A stretch of DNA of 64,000 bases from Aliikangiella marina (lineage in GTDB: Bacteria > Pseudomonadota > Gammaproteobacteria > Enterobacterales > Kangiellaceae): contig NZ_VIKR01000006.1 in the NCBI RefSeq assembly GCF_007004765.1, positions 310,001 to 374,000 on the forward strand, given 5' to 3'. Position numbers and translations under genes: made by a program. Positions 25,214 to 34,309 of the stretch are shown here, piece after piece. Within the stretch, counting starts at the first letter, position 1. The number at the start of each line of letters is the position of its first letter. The notes beneath the pieces are model-generated. The model worked only from the letters and a program-made list of their open reading frames with translations, had not been told where the DNA came from and searched no databases.

Positions 25214-26267
25214 GAAGTTCAGTCTCTTTTTTATGACCGTAGATAACCGGCTTTGTGTAATGGTCTATCGTCGGAACCGCGATGTTTAAAAGTAAGACTG
25301 CAAAAGCGATTGCATCGGGGTAGCCACCGAAGGTACGAATTATCACAATTAAAAAGCCAATTAACGCACCATAGATTAACCGTCCCTTAGGCGTAGTAGA
25401 AGCCGACACAGGATCCGTTGCGATAAAAAAAGCACCCAACATCGTTGCGCCAGTTAGCAAGTGAAAACTAGGTGCAGCATACAATTGATTATCATAAGTG
25501 TTTAACAGAAAACTGGTGATGATCATTGCCAGCAAATAGGCTACTGGAATATGCCAGCGAACTATTTTGATTGCGAGCAAATACAAACCACCCAGCAGAA
25601 ACATCAAGTTCACCCACTTCCAGCCATTGAGGTTTAGCGCCATATCTGGGTTGGCGAAAATTTCTGAATTCATACGGCCCAATGTTGTTTCTGTTTTGAG
25701 GTGATCTAGCGGCGTCGCCATAGTGAATCCATCCGCGAGTTGACGAAAGTTTTCTACAGTTAAACCATCGGCAGTCTGAGCAAAAAATATTAACTGCGAT
25801 GACTCGTAAAAACTTGGTAGAGAAACTGCGAGCTCTCTTGCCGGTAGCCAAGCGGTCATTTCGACTGGAAACGAAATAAGTAATAAAACATAGCCAACCA
25901 TAGCAGGGTTGAATGGATTATAGCCGAGTCCGCCGTATAGTTGTTTGCCAAAAATAATAGCAAACCAAACGCCAACAAACGTCATCCAGAAAGGTAAGGT
26001 GGGTGGTAACGCTACAGCTAATAACAGTCCGGTTAATAATGCCGAGTTATCCTGGATTGAGGTGCGAGGTTCGCGTGTTCTCAATTTGAGTATTGTATAT
26101 TCCGCACTAACCGCGAATACCGCACATAAAATAAGATTAATTATGACGCCAAACCCAAAAAAATAAACCTGTGTGATGATACCGGGGATTAGTGCAACGC
26201 ACACTAACATCATAACTTTGTTGGTTGGCATCGCTTTGTGAAAAAAAGGCGAAGATAAATTCATCAT
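25206..26267 (-). CDS. rnfD: Rnf complex subunit D
   Basis: A 353-residue polytopic subunit. LLTGATMLGAFFIATDPVSA holds the S/T-G-A-T site for covalent FMN, and PFNPAMVGYVLLLISFP is a typical RnfD/NqrB segment. About ten helices. It belongs to the ion-translocating core with RnfA and RnfE. Its start shares one base with the stop of rnfC, consistent with coupled translation. Confidence 0.93.
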   Translation of the reverse strand: MMNLSSPFFHKAMPTNKVMMLVCVALIPGIITQVYFFGFGVIINLILCAVFAVSAEYTILKLRTREPRTSIQDNSALLTGLLLAVALPPTLPFWMTFVGVWFAIIFGKQLYGGLGYNPFNPAMVGYVLLLISFPVEMTAWLPARELAVSLPSFYESSQLIFFAQTADGLTVENFRQLADGFTMATPLDHLKTETTLGRMNSEIFANPDMALNLNGWKWVNLMFLLGGLYLLAIKIVRWHIPVAYLLAMIITSFLLNTYDNQLYAAPSFHLLTGATMLGAFFIATDPVSASTTPKGRLIYGALIGFLIVIIRTFGGYPDAIAFAVLLLNIAVPTIDHYTKPVIYGHKKETELHD

Positions 26268-27913
26268 TAGCTTTCCTTCTTTTCGTCAGTTTCGGTCTGA
26301 GCCACGCCTTGCGCTTGACCTACGGATGCTTTTTTTTGTTTGACACGAGCGAGCGCATCATTAATTGCTTGTTGTTTTCCATCAGAATCATTTTTCTTAT
26401 CCAATGCGGCCTGACGTCGCGCTTCTGCAGCTTTTTTGTGTTTCGCTGCGCGCTCGGCTTTCTCTCTCTGAATTCTCATTTCTTTGAAGTCAAAACGCTT
26501 TTTGGCTTTTTCTGCTATGACATTTTTTCGTTGAATGTCTTTGAGTGATGACTTGCCGTAACGGTAGTACTGCACTAACGGAATTTCACTCGGACACACA
26601 TAAGCGCACGCGCCACATTCGATACAGTCCAATATGCCTTGCTGCTGTAAATTTTCCCACTGATCGCTTTGACTATACCAAAGTAATTGTTGCGGCAATA
26701 AATCAGCAGGGCATACCTTTTCGCATTCGCCACATCGAATACAGGGTTGATGTTCTGTTGTTTGCGTGAGCCAGGCCTTTTCGGTTTTATCGGCTTTATT
26801 AAAGATTAAACAATTAGTCGCCTTCGTAACCGGCGCAGTAAAATCGGTTACACTTTGCCCCATTAATGGACCACCAATAATGACTTTTTCGCAGTCATTA
26901 ACATCAACATTAAAGTGCTCAATTAAATCAGTTATCTGGGTGCCAAATGCAATCCAATAGTTGCCAGGTCGATCGACCAAATTGCCGGTGATGGTTACTA
27001 ACCGTTGATAGAGTGGTTGGCCCTTAACCACGGCGTTGAAAACAGCATGCAGGGTTGCGACATTTTGAACTAATAGCCCCATTGAGGCGGGAATTTTACC
27101 GCTGGGAACCTGTTTTCCTGTTACTAATTCAATGGTTTGTTTTTCGCCGCCGCTTGGATATTTTGTTGGTGCAACCACTATCGACATAGGGATGGACTCA
27201 GTGGTTTTTGATATTGCTTCACTAAGCTTTTCGATCGAGAGTTGTTTATTGTCTTCGGTTGCAAATATGATATTTTTAGCCTTGACTAAATTCGCGACGA
27301 TTTGTGCGCCTTCAATGACCTGTTTTGGAATATCTTTTAGCATTCTGTCATCACAGGTTATAAAGGGCTCGCACTCCATGGCGTTGACGATTAACGTGTT
27401 GATTTCGCGACTGGACGTTTTTACGTGCGTAGGAAAGGTTGCTCCACCCAATCCGACAATCCCCGCTTGGCGTATTCTCGATTGAATTTCTTCTAAGTTG
27501 CTTGGATTACGCCAATCGATTGGTTCAAATATTTTGCCTTCTGATTGTTCTAGATCGGTTTTAATCGTAATTGCTGCGGACTTCATTCCCGATGGATGAC
27601 CCACATAGGCTGGACTCAGTGAGGTAACTATGCCGTCAGCAGGGGAGTGAATATTGGCGCTCAAGATGCCTGTGGCTTTCACCAGCAATTGCCCTCGGGA
27701 GATACGATCGCCTAAGTTGACCACAACTTCGCCCGTCTGGCCGAGTTGTTGTTTGACGGGAATAACAAGTTGAGCGGCAATTGGCAGATCTTTTATCGAT
27801 TGCTGGTTAGAAATATTTTTAAATTCAGCAGGATGAATTCCGCCGTGAAAACTTCCTTTCGCCTGTTCAACTATCGACTTCGACGAAACTGATTTTACGA
27901 TGCTTTTACTCAT
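26267..27913 (-). CDS. rnfC: Rnf complex subunit C
   Basis: A 548-residue peripheral subunit. The FMN/NADH-binding part has [15 protein letters not shown] and [15 protein letters not shown]. Two 4Fe-4S motifs follow, [12 protein letters not shown] and [12 protein letters not shown]. The C-terminal tail is Lys/Ala/Glu-rich helical ([20 protein letters not shown]) and shorter than the long repetitive tail of E. coli RsxC. It takes electrons between NADH and the Fe-S chain on the cytoplasmic side. It overlaps rnfB by four bases. Confidence 0.93.
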   Translation of the reverse strand: MSKSIVKSVSSKSIVEQAKGSFHGGIHPAEFKNISNQQSIKDLPIAAQLVIPVKQQLGQTGEVVVNLGDRISRGQLLVKATGILSANIHSPADGIVTSLSPAYVGHPSGMKSAAITIKTDLEQSEGKIFEPIDWRNPSNLEEIQSRIRQAGIVGLGGATFPTHVKTSSREINTLIVNAMECEPFITCDDRMLKDIPKQVIEGAQIVANLVKAKNIIFATEDNKQLSIEKLSEAISKTTESIPMSIVVAPTKYPSGGEKQTIELVTGKQVPSGKIPASMGLLVQNVATLHAVFNAVVKGQPLYQRLVTITGNLVDRPGNYWIAFGTQITDLIEHFNVDVNDCEKVIIGGPLMGQSVTDFTAPVTKATNCLIFNKADKTEKAWLTQTTEHQPCIRCGECEKVCPADLLPQQLLWYSQSDQWENLQQQGILDCIECGACAYVCPSEIPLVQYYRYGKSSLKDIQRKNVIAEKAKKRFDFKEMRIQREKAERAAKHKKAAEARRQAALDKKNDSDGKQQAINDALARVKQKKASVGQAQGVAQTETDEKKES

Positions 27914-28488
27914 GAAATCACCTTAACGGGAATTTGTGAAGGTTTATTCAACTGAGCTGGATTAGGCCAATGCCAATCATCAATAGTGGGTTGTATTTCA
28001 ACAATGTCGATGCAGTCGACCGGGCAAGGTGGGATGCACAAGTCACATCCAGTGCATTCAGATTCAATCACGGTATGCATCATTTTTGCCGCGCCAGTGA
28101 TTGCATCAACGGGACAGGCTTGAATACATTTAGTACAGCCAATGCACTCATCTTCCCTAATCACGACAACGGTGGGCAGACTTTCTTCACCGCATGATTC
28201 ATCCAATTCAACCACTTCCATATCAAGTAATTCGGCAAGCGCTTTAATGCCTGCTTCACCACCCGGCGGACAACGGTTAATGGCTTCGCCTTCGGCGATC
28301 GCTTCGGCATAAGGCTTACAGCCAGGGTATCCACATTGACCGCATTGAGTTTGTGGTAAAACTTCATTGATTTGGTCAACAATAGGGTTGCCTTCGACTT
28401 TGAATTTAATTGACGCAAAACCGAGTAAGCTACCGCAAATAAATGCAAAGCCAACAAGCGTAAGAGTAGCGATCAGTAACTCTAGCAT
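27910..28488 (-). CDS. rnfB: Rnf complex subunit B
   Basis: A 192-residue Fe-S protein: an N-terminal membrane helix (residues 3-25), a 4Fe-4S motif [16 protein letters not shown] (residues about 49-64), and two ferredoxin-type motifs, [12 protein letters not shown] and [12 protein letters not shown]. It is the electron-entry subunit facing the cytoplasm. It shares one base with the rnfA stop codon and overlaps rnfC by four bases. Confidence 0.94.
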   Translation of the reverse strand: MLELLIATLTLVGFAFICGSLLGFASIKFKVEGNPIVDQINEVLPQTQCGQCGYPGCKPYAEAIAEGEAINRCPPGGEAGIKALAELLDMEVVELDESCGEESLPTVVVIREDECIGCTKCIQACPVDAITGAAKMMHTVIESECTGCDLCIPPCPVDCIDIVEIQPTIDDWHWPNPAQLNKPSQIPVKVIS

Positions 28489-29069
28489 TAGCCTCTCACC
28501 AAACCGGCAAAGCCCATAAATGCCAGTGACATTAATCCAGCCGTGACGAGCGCAATAGCAGCCCCTTGAAACGGAGCGGGGACGTCGGCAACTGCAATTC
28601 GTTCTCTTATGGCGGCGAATAGGACAAGAACAAGGGAAAATCCAAGTGCCGCTCCAAAGCCATAAATAATTGATTCTACGAATGTGTGCGCTTGATTTAC
28701 ATTGAGTAACGCCACGCCAAGAACCGCACAGTTAGTTGTTATGAGTGGGAGAAAAATTCCCAGCAATCGATAGAGCACAGGACTTGTTTTATGAATAACC
28801 ATCTCGGTAAATTGAACAACAACTGCGATTGCAAGAATAAACGATAAGACTTGTAAGTATTCGAGATTTAACGGAGCGAGTATGTACGTATTGATTAAAT
28901 AACTTGCGACGGAAGCGAGAGTCAAAACGAAGGTTGTTGCAGCAGCCATCCCGACCGCGGTTTCAACCTTGCTGGAAACGCCCATAAATGGACAAAGTCC
29001 GAGGAACTTTGCTAGAACAAAGTTGTTGACTAGAACCGTGCTAACAAGCAGTAAAAGAATCTCGGACAT
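28488..29069 (-). CDS. rnfA: Rnf complex subunit A
   Basis: A 193-residue, six-helix membrane subunit. [17 protein letters not shown] and [17 protein letters not shown] carry the two conserved cysteine segments of the RnfA/NqrE family, which coordinate the intramembrane Fe-S cluster with RnfE. It is the first rnf gene, separated by eleven bases from a small membrane protein gene and preceded by metG. Confidence 0.94.
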   Translation of the reverse strand: MSEILLLLVSTVLVNNFVLAKFLGLCPFMGVSSKVETAVGMAAATTFVLTLASVASYLINTYILAPLNLEYLQVLSFILAIAVVVQFTEMVIHKTSPVLYRLLGIFLPLITTNCAVLGVALLNVNQAHTFVESIIYGFGAALGFSLVLVLFAAIRERIAVADVPAPFQGAAIALVTAGLMSLAFMGFAGLVRG

Positions 29070-29080
29070 GACAAAAAGGG

Positions 29081-29446
29081 CTAAGCTTTATTCTCGTGTT
29101 GCGAACTATCAGAAGAATCGCGTTTTGCATCGATAAAGTATTTTATTGCTAACGCAGAGGCAAAAATGATTCCCCAAATGATCGCCATAGTCACTAGCGC
29201 TTTGTAAATCGCACTCAAACCATCAACTTCGGCATTAAGTAAGCTGGTAATAATCATTGGTGCTAACGATTCAGCGTCAGTAACAGTTTGCGGTGTAAAG
29301 GCCCCAACGGCAAGCAGAGTCAGCACGCCGACCCGTAACTTAAAGCCTTTAGTTTTCAGTTTATAGTCAACTAAAAACAGCAGGGCAATTCCTAATGCAA
29401 TATAGAGCGCCCAAGCTTGTGGGTATAAGTCGAATCCTGTCATCAA
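29081..29446 (-). CDS. Small three-helix membrane protein between metG and rnfA
   Basis: A 121-residue protein with predicted helices at about residues 11-28, 38-54 and 84-106, and a charged C-terminal tail. It sits eleven bases before rnfA and about 15 bases after metG, so it probably shares their transcript. No family was recognised. Its place beside the Rnf operon suggests an accessory or assembly role, or no link at all; the sequence alone does not tell. Confidence 0.75.
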   Translation of the reverse strand: MMTGFDLYPQAWALYIALGIALLFLVDYKLKTKGFKLRVGVLTLLAVGAFTPQTVTDAESLAPMIITSLLNAEVDGLSAIYKALVTMAIIWGIIFASALAIKYFIDAKRDSSDSSQHENKA

Positions 29447-29461
29447 AAATTACCTTTGTTA

Positions 29462-31507
29462 TTACTTAACACGCATTCCCGGTTGAGCCCCCTCATCGGG
29501 ATTTAAAATCCAAAGATCTTTACCACCAGGTCCCGCCGCCAAAACCATCCCTTCGGATACCCCAAAACGCATTTTTCTTGGTTTAAGGTTGGCGACCATG
29601 ACGGTGAGCTTTCCTTGCAAATCTTCAGGTGCATATGCTGATTTGATCCCTGCAAATACTTGTTTGGTGACGCCGTCTAAATCCAGTTGAAGTTTTAACA
29701 GTTTTTCAGCGCCTTCAACATGTTCTGCTTTAACGATTTTGACAACGCGTAAATCAATTTTGTCAAAGTCACTAAATTCAATTTCTTCTTTTAACGGATC
29801 GGCTAACTGAGGTGCGCTGGCTGCCGCAGCTTCTTCTTTGCCTTCTTCTATCATTGCTTCAAGTTTTTTCGGATCGATTCGTTGCACCATTGGCTTGAAT
29901 TTATTGACTGTCCGACCTTGTAAAACTTCGCTAATATCTGACCATTGGAGCGGTTCTACATTCAGGAAAGCTTCAACTTTTTCAGCCATCGCAGGTATCG
30001 CCGGTTTTAAATAAATCGTTAATATTTTAAATACGTTCAGGCAAACGGTGCTCACAACTTGAACTTGTGGCGCGGTAGTTTCATCTTTAATTTTTACCCA
30101 CGGCTCTTCACTATCGACATATTTGTTTGCTTTATCAGCAATACTCATAATTTCTCGGATAGCGCGACCATATTGCTTGTTCTCATAGAACTCAGCAATT
30201 GTTTCGGCTGCACCTTGGGCTTCTTTAATTAACGGATGATCAGCGACATCATCTGCTAGTCGTCCGTCAAACTTTTTACCGATAAAGCTAGCGACACGGC
30301 TTGCGATATTAATATATTTATTGACTAAATCAGAATTAATCCGCGCAACAAAGTCCTCTAAGTTAAGGTCAAAATCATCTACTTTAGAAGTGAGTTTGGC
30401 CATAAAGTAGTAACGCAAATATTCGGGGTCTAAATGATTTAAATAAGTTCGCGCCTTAACAAAAGTCCCTTTGGATTTGGACATTTTAGTACCATTCACC
30501 GTCAAGAAACCGTGAGCATGCACTTTGGTTGGTTTTCTAAAACCGCTTCCATGGAGCATTGCGGGCCAAAAGAGTGTGTGGAAGTAAACGATATCTTTTC
30601 CGATAAAATGATGAACTTCTGCGGCGCTGTCGGCGTTCCAATAGTCATCAAAATTTAAATCGTCACGTTTATCGCAAAGATTTTTAAAACTGGCCATGTA
30701 GCCAATCGGTGCGTCCACCCAAACATAGAAGTACTTGCCTGGTGCGCCTGGAATTTCAAAGCCAAAGTAGGGTGCATCTCTTGATATATCCCACTCTTGC
30801 AGTCCTGCTTCAAACCACTCATCTAATTTGTTAGCAATTTGCTCTTGGACATGACCATCACGTGTCCAAGTTTTCAACATACTTTCAAAATTTGTTAATT
30901 TGAAAAAATAGTGTTCTGAGTCTTTATTAATTGGCGTTGCTCCCGAGACCGCAGATTTCGGGTTTTTGAGTTCTGTCGGACTGTAAGTTGCGCCACAGTT
31001 ATCGCAGTTGTCGCCATACTGATCTTCAGAGCCACATTTTGGACACTCGCCTTTAACGAAGCGGTCCGGTAGAAACATTTCTTTTTCCGGATCAAATAGT
31101 TGTGAGATAGTGCGCTTGGCAATATGGCCGGCATCATTGAGTCGGTTGTAAATTAGTTCACTGAGCTCGCGATTTTCTTCACTGTGGGTCGAATGATAGT
31201 TATCGTATTCAACCAGGAAGTCCTCAAAATCTTTTAAATGCTCTTCGCGCGTGGCCGCGATAAAATCTTCCGGCGTCACCCCTTCCTTCTGAGCACGAAG
31301 CATGATTGGGGTGCCGTGGGTGTCGTCGGCACAGACACTGATACATTGATGGCCTCTTAGTTTTTGAAAACGAGTCCAAATATCGGTCTGGATATGCTCT
31401 AGCATGTGGCCAATGTGGATTGACCCATTGGCATAAGGGAGGGCACTGGTGACCAGGATTTGTCGAGGTTGATTGTTTTGTTCTGAACTCACTGATACTT
31501 CACTCAA
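29462..31507 (-). CDS. metG: Methionyl-tRNA synthetase
   Basis: A 681-residue class I synthetase that charges tRNA-Met. [10 protein letters not shown] holds the HIGH motif, [11 protein letters not shown] the KMSKS loop, and CPKCG with CDNCG form the zinc knuckle of the connective peptide. An anticodon-binding helical domain follows, then a C-terminal EMAP-II-like tRNA-binding domain ([20 protein letters not shown]), giving the dimeric E. coli type length. It is transcribed away from mrp from a shared intergenic region, as in many Gammaproteobacteria. Confidence 0.97.
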   Translation of the reverse strand: MSEVSVSSEQNNQPRQILVTSALPYANGSIHIGHMLEHIQTDIWTRFQKLRGHQCISVCADDTHGTPIMLRAQKEGVTPEDFIAATREEHLKDFEDFLVEYDNYHSTHSEENRELSELIYNRLNDAGHIAKRTISQLFDPEKEMFLPDRFVKGECPKCGSEDQYGDNCDNCGATYSPTELKNPKSAVSGATPINKDSEHYFFKLTNFESMLKTWTRDGHVQEQIANKLDEWFEAGLQEWDISRDAPYFGFEIPGAPGKYFYVWVDAPIGYMASFKNLCDKRDDLNFDDYWNADSAAEVHHFIGKDIVYFHTLFWPAMLHGSGFRKPTKVHAHGFLTVNGTKMSKSKGTFVKARTYLNHLDPEYLRYYFMAKLTSKVDDFDLNLEDFVARINSDLVNKYINIASRVASFIGKKFDGRLADDVADHPLIKEAQGAAETIAEFYENKQYGRAIREIMSIADKANKYVDSEEPWVKIKDETTAPQVQVVSTVCLNVFKILTIYLKPAIPAMAEKVEAFLNVEPLQWSDISEVLQGRTVNKFKPMVQRIDPKKLEAMIEEGKEEAAAASAPQLADPLKEEIEFSDFDKIDLRVVKIVKAEHVEGAEKLLKLQLDLDGVTKQVFAGIKSAYAPEDLQGKLTVMVANLKPRKMRFGVSEGMVLAAGPGGKDLWILNPDEGAQPGMRVK

Positions 31508-31604
31508 AAATAAGATTTAACGGGAACCATTAGATTTGGCGCAACTATACCTTTTTTTAGTGGCGCTTTCATCTAAAACCATAGCAAAATCAGCAAAATA
31601 AACG

Positions 31605-31633
31605 GGTATTTCTGAAATTGATTCGGTTATAAT
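31605..31633 (+). promoter_or_regulatory. Candidate promoter of mrp
   Basis: A perfect TATAAT (31628-31633) lies 37 bases before the mrp ATG. The matching -35 (GGTATT, 31605-31610, 17-base spacing) is weak. Confidence 0.4.
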
Positions 31634-31667
31634 CTAGACCAATTATTTTAACCCGATTAGGACTCCT

Positions 31668-32771
31668 ATGTTAGACGAACAAGCTATTTTGGATTTAATT
31701 GCCGATAGCCAAATTGACAGCCTGCCAGAAGACTTCGACTTAAGTGCTCATATTCAAAATGCCAAGGTCAAAGGTGATCACATACAGCTTGAGATTTTAT
31801 TACCTTTTCCAGCTGAAGGGATCAAACACGTTCTAGCGGAAGAAATTGAAACGGTTATTTGCAAGGCTTGGCCGCAGTCGAATAAAGTGGCCATTGAGGT
31901 CAAATCACGGATTACCGCATACGAGACTAAAGCGGGCGTTGCGCCATTAGCGAATATTAAAAATATTATCGCTGTAGCTTCCGGCAAAGGGGGGGTAGGT
32001 AAGTCGGCGACGAGTATTAATTTAGCACTTGCGCTTCAAGCCGAGGGGGCCGCTGTTGGGATTTTAGATGCTGATATCTATGGCCCAAGTGTACCAATTA
32101 TGCTGGGTATCCCCGATGCGAAACCCGTTTCGGAAGATAAAAAGACCATTCAACCGCTCTCTGCGCACGGAATTGAGGCCATGTCGATAGGGTTTTTAGT
32201 TGACGAGAAGCAGGCGATGGTATGGCGAGGACCTATGGCTTCACAAGCGTTTCAACAAATCATCAGAGACACCCGCTGGGGTAACTTAGACTATCTTATC
32301 GTCGATTTGCCTCCTGGTACCGGTGATATTCAACTGACCTTATCGCAAAAAATACCGGTGACCGCGTCGGTGATAGTGACGACTCCCCAGGATTTGGCCC
32401 TTGCTGATGCTAAAAAAGCCGTTGCGATGTTTACCAAGGTAAAAATACCCGTTATGGGGATCGTGGAGAATATGTCGACCCACATCTGCAGCAATTGCGG
32501 GCATCAGGAAGCAATATTTGGCGAAGGTGGTGGAAAATTTTTGTCAGAAGATTATGATATGCCCCTATTAGGGCAATTGCCGCTTGCAATGTCGATTCGT
32601 CAGCAGCTAGATGATGGTAATCCTTCAGTTGCAGCCGATCCAAATAGTGAGATCAGCTTAACCTATCGAAAAATAGCCAGAAATCTTGCTGCGAATTTAG
32701 CATCATTAGGCAAAGATTACTCAAAAGGTGCTGACAATATTGCAATTAAAACTTGGTCACCTGACGCATAA
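31668..32771 (+). CDS. mrp: Fe-S cluster carrier ATPase Mrp/ApbC
   Basis: A 367-residue P-loop protein of the Mrp/NBP35 family. A DUF59/MIP18-like N-terminal domain (residues about 1-85) precedes the deviant Walker A GKGGVGKSATS. DADIYGPSVPIMLG and LPPGTGDIQLTLSQ are family hallmarks, and the cluster-binding pair is ICSNCG. It accepts and hands on 4Fe-4S clusters as a dimer in the cytoplasm, a natural partner of the suf, rnf and cco genes in this region. It is read divergently from metG and followed by dcd. Confidence 0.94.
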   Translation: MLDEQAILDLIADSQIDSLPEDFDLSAHIQNAKVKGDHIQLEILLPFPAEGIKHVLAEEIETVICKAWPQSNKVAIEVKSRITAYETKAGVAPLANIKNIIAVASGKGGVGKSATSINLALALQAEGAAVGILDADIYGPSVPIMLGIPDAKPVSEDKKTIQPLSAHGIEAMSIGFLVDEKQAMVWRGPMASQAFQQIIRDTRWGNLDYLIVDLPPGTGDIQLTLSQKIPVTASVIVTTPQDLALADAKKAVAMFTKVKIPVMGIVENMSTHICSNCGHQEAIFGEGGGKFLSEDYDMPLLGQLPLAMSIRQQLDDGNPSVAADPNSEISLTYRKIARNLAANLASLGKDYSKGADNIAIKTWSPDA

Positions 32772-32825
32772 AGGTATGTGTAAAGTTTAACGAAAACCAA
32801 CGAAAGTAAACAGAGAACGAATTAA

Positions 32826-33389
32826 ATGAGTATTAAGTCAGATAAATGGATACGTCGAATGGCGGCAGAGGGAATGATTGAGCCGTTTGAGTCAGGCCAA
32901 GTTCGTCACGTCGACGGAAAGCGTATTGTTTCCTATGGTACGTCTAGTTATGGATACGATGTCAGATGCGCCAATGAGTTTAAAATATTTACTAACGTTC
33001 ACTCTGCAGTTGTCGACCCGAAGCACTTTGATGATCAAAGTTTTGTCAATGTTGAGTCTGATGTTTGTATTATTCCGCCGAATTCGTTCGCATTGGCTCG
33101 AACAGTCGAGTATTTCCGAATTCCGAGATCGGTACTCACCGTTTGTTTAGGAAAGTCGACTTACGCCCGCTGCGGTATTATTGTAAACGTTACGCCACTC
33201 GAGCCAGAGTGGGAAGGCCACGTCACCTTAGAATTTTCAAATACAACACCGTTACCTGCAAAAATATATGCGAACGAAGGTGTCGCGCAAATGTTATTTT
33301 ACGAGTCTGATGAAGTTTGCGAAACGTCTTATAAAGATCGCGGTGGTAAGTATCAGGGACAAACTGGCGTGACTTTACCTAAGACCTAG
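32826..33389 (+). CDS. dcd: dCTP deaminase
   Basis: A 187-residue trimeric nucleotide deaminase. [20 protein letters not shown] contains the substrate-binding region, and [20 protein letters not shown] holds the catalytic segment (Arg and Glu, with G-K-S-T-Y-A-R). It makes dUTP from dCTP for thymidylate synthesis. Length and motifs match the gammaproteobacterial Dcd. It follows mrp by 54 bases, with a terminator downstream. Confidence 0.95.
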   Translation: MSIKSDKWIRRMAAEGMIEPFESGQVRHVDGKRIVSYGTSSYGYDVRCANEFKIFTNVHSAVVDPKHFDDQSFVNVESDVCIIPPNSFALARTVEYFRIPRSVLTVCLGKSTYARCGIIVNVTPLEPEWEGHVTLEFSNTTPLPAKIYANEGVAQMLFYESDEVCETSYKDRGGKYQGQTGVTLPKT

Positions 33390-33430
33390 GGTGAAAGATG
33401 CGGGAGTAAGCGAAAGCCGTTAATTGAAAA

Positions 33431-33458
33431 GCCAAACAGTTTTGTTTGGCTTTTTTGT
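33431..33458 (+). terminator. Terminator after dcd
   Basis: AGCCAAAC (33431-33438) pairs with GTTTGGCT (33445-33452), six-base loop, followed by a T run. Confidence 0.82.
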
Positions 33459-33598
33459 TGTGGGACTAATTGAATTTTAGCGCTTATTTTTGTGAGTTTG
33501 CTATGCTAATAAGTTATTCGAGCTCAGAGAGTAAACGGTAAATAATTGATCGAGCTTTCTCGAGTTGATTAAGTCGCACCTACTAAAAGGGGGATAGG

Positions 33599-34300
33599 TT
33601 GCAAATATTTTCGTTATTGGACTGGATAGCTTTAGGGTTTTTTCTTATTTGTTGGAGCGGTTATGCTTTGTTTGCCAGTCGCTTTCAAGAAAAGGTTCCT
33701 AATATCTCGAAGAACTTATCACAATTACGCGGTTTGTGGATGAAGTCTCTAATCGAGCGAGATATTAGGATCGCTGATGCGACAACACTGGGAATATTGC
33801 AACGCACGGTAACATTTTTTGCGTCTACAACCATCTTAATTTTGGCCGGTCTGTTGGCTGTTTTAGGTGCCTCCGAAAAAGTCATGAAACTGGCACAAGC
33901 TCTGCCATTTGTAGCGGAACATACTCAGTCAGCATGGGAGCTTAAAATTTTAGTGTTAGTCATAATATTCATCTACGCCTTTTTTAAGTTTTCTTGGTCT
34001 GTCAGGCAGTATAATTTTGCCTTGGTCATATTTGGTGCAGCACCTAAGCCTGGCAGTGCGAATGCCGATGAGTACGCAAGCCATTCTAATGACTTGCTTA
34101 CGGCAGCCAATAACTCGTTTAATTTTGGACTACGCTCATACAACTTTGCAATGGCAATTCTTGCTTGGTTTGTCCACCCGATATTGTTTATGCTTCTCAC
34201 TGCTTGGGTAGTAGCGATTTTATATCGGCGCGAGTTTCATTCACGAACACTTAAAGCGATGCGTGGCGCGATCCAACTGTCTGGTGGAAAACCGGTTTGA
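33599..34300 (+). CDS. DUF599 family membrane protein
   Basis: A 233-residue protein with a TTG start preceded by a purine-rich GGGGGA site. Four hydrophobic helices lie near residues 7-25, 70-90, 115-135 and 180-205. RDIRIADATTLGILQRTVTF and SWSVRQYNFALVIFGAAP match DUF599, a family of unknown function often near envelope or respiration genes. Its end is ten bases from the convergent end of ccoI. Confidence 0.78.
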   Translation: MQIFSLLDWIALGFFLICWSGYALFASRFQEKVPNISKNLSQLRGLWMKSLIERDIRIADATTLGILQRTVTFFASTTILILAGLLAVLGASEKVMKLAQALPFVAEHTQSAWELKILVLVIIFIYAFFKFSWSVRQYNFALVIFGAAPKPGSANADEYASHSNDLLTAANNSFNFGLRSYNFAMAILAWFVHPILFMLLTAWVVAILYRREFHSRTLKAMRGAIQLSGGKPV

Positions 34301-34309
34301 AGTGACTGC

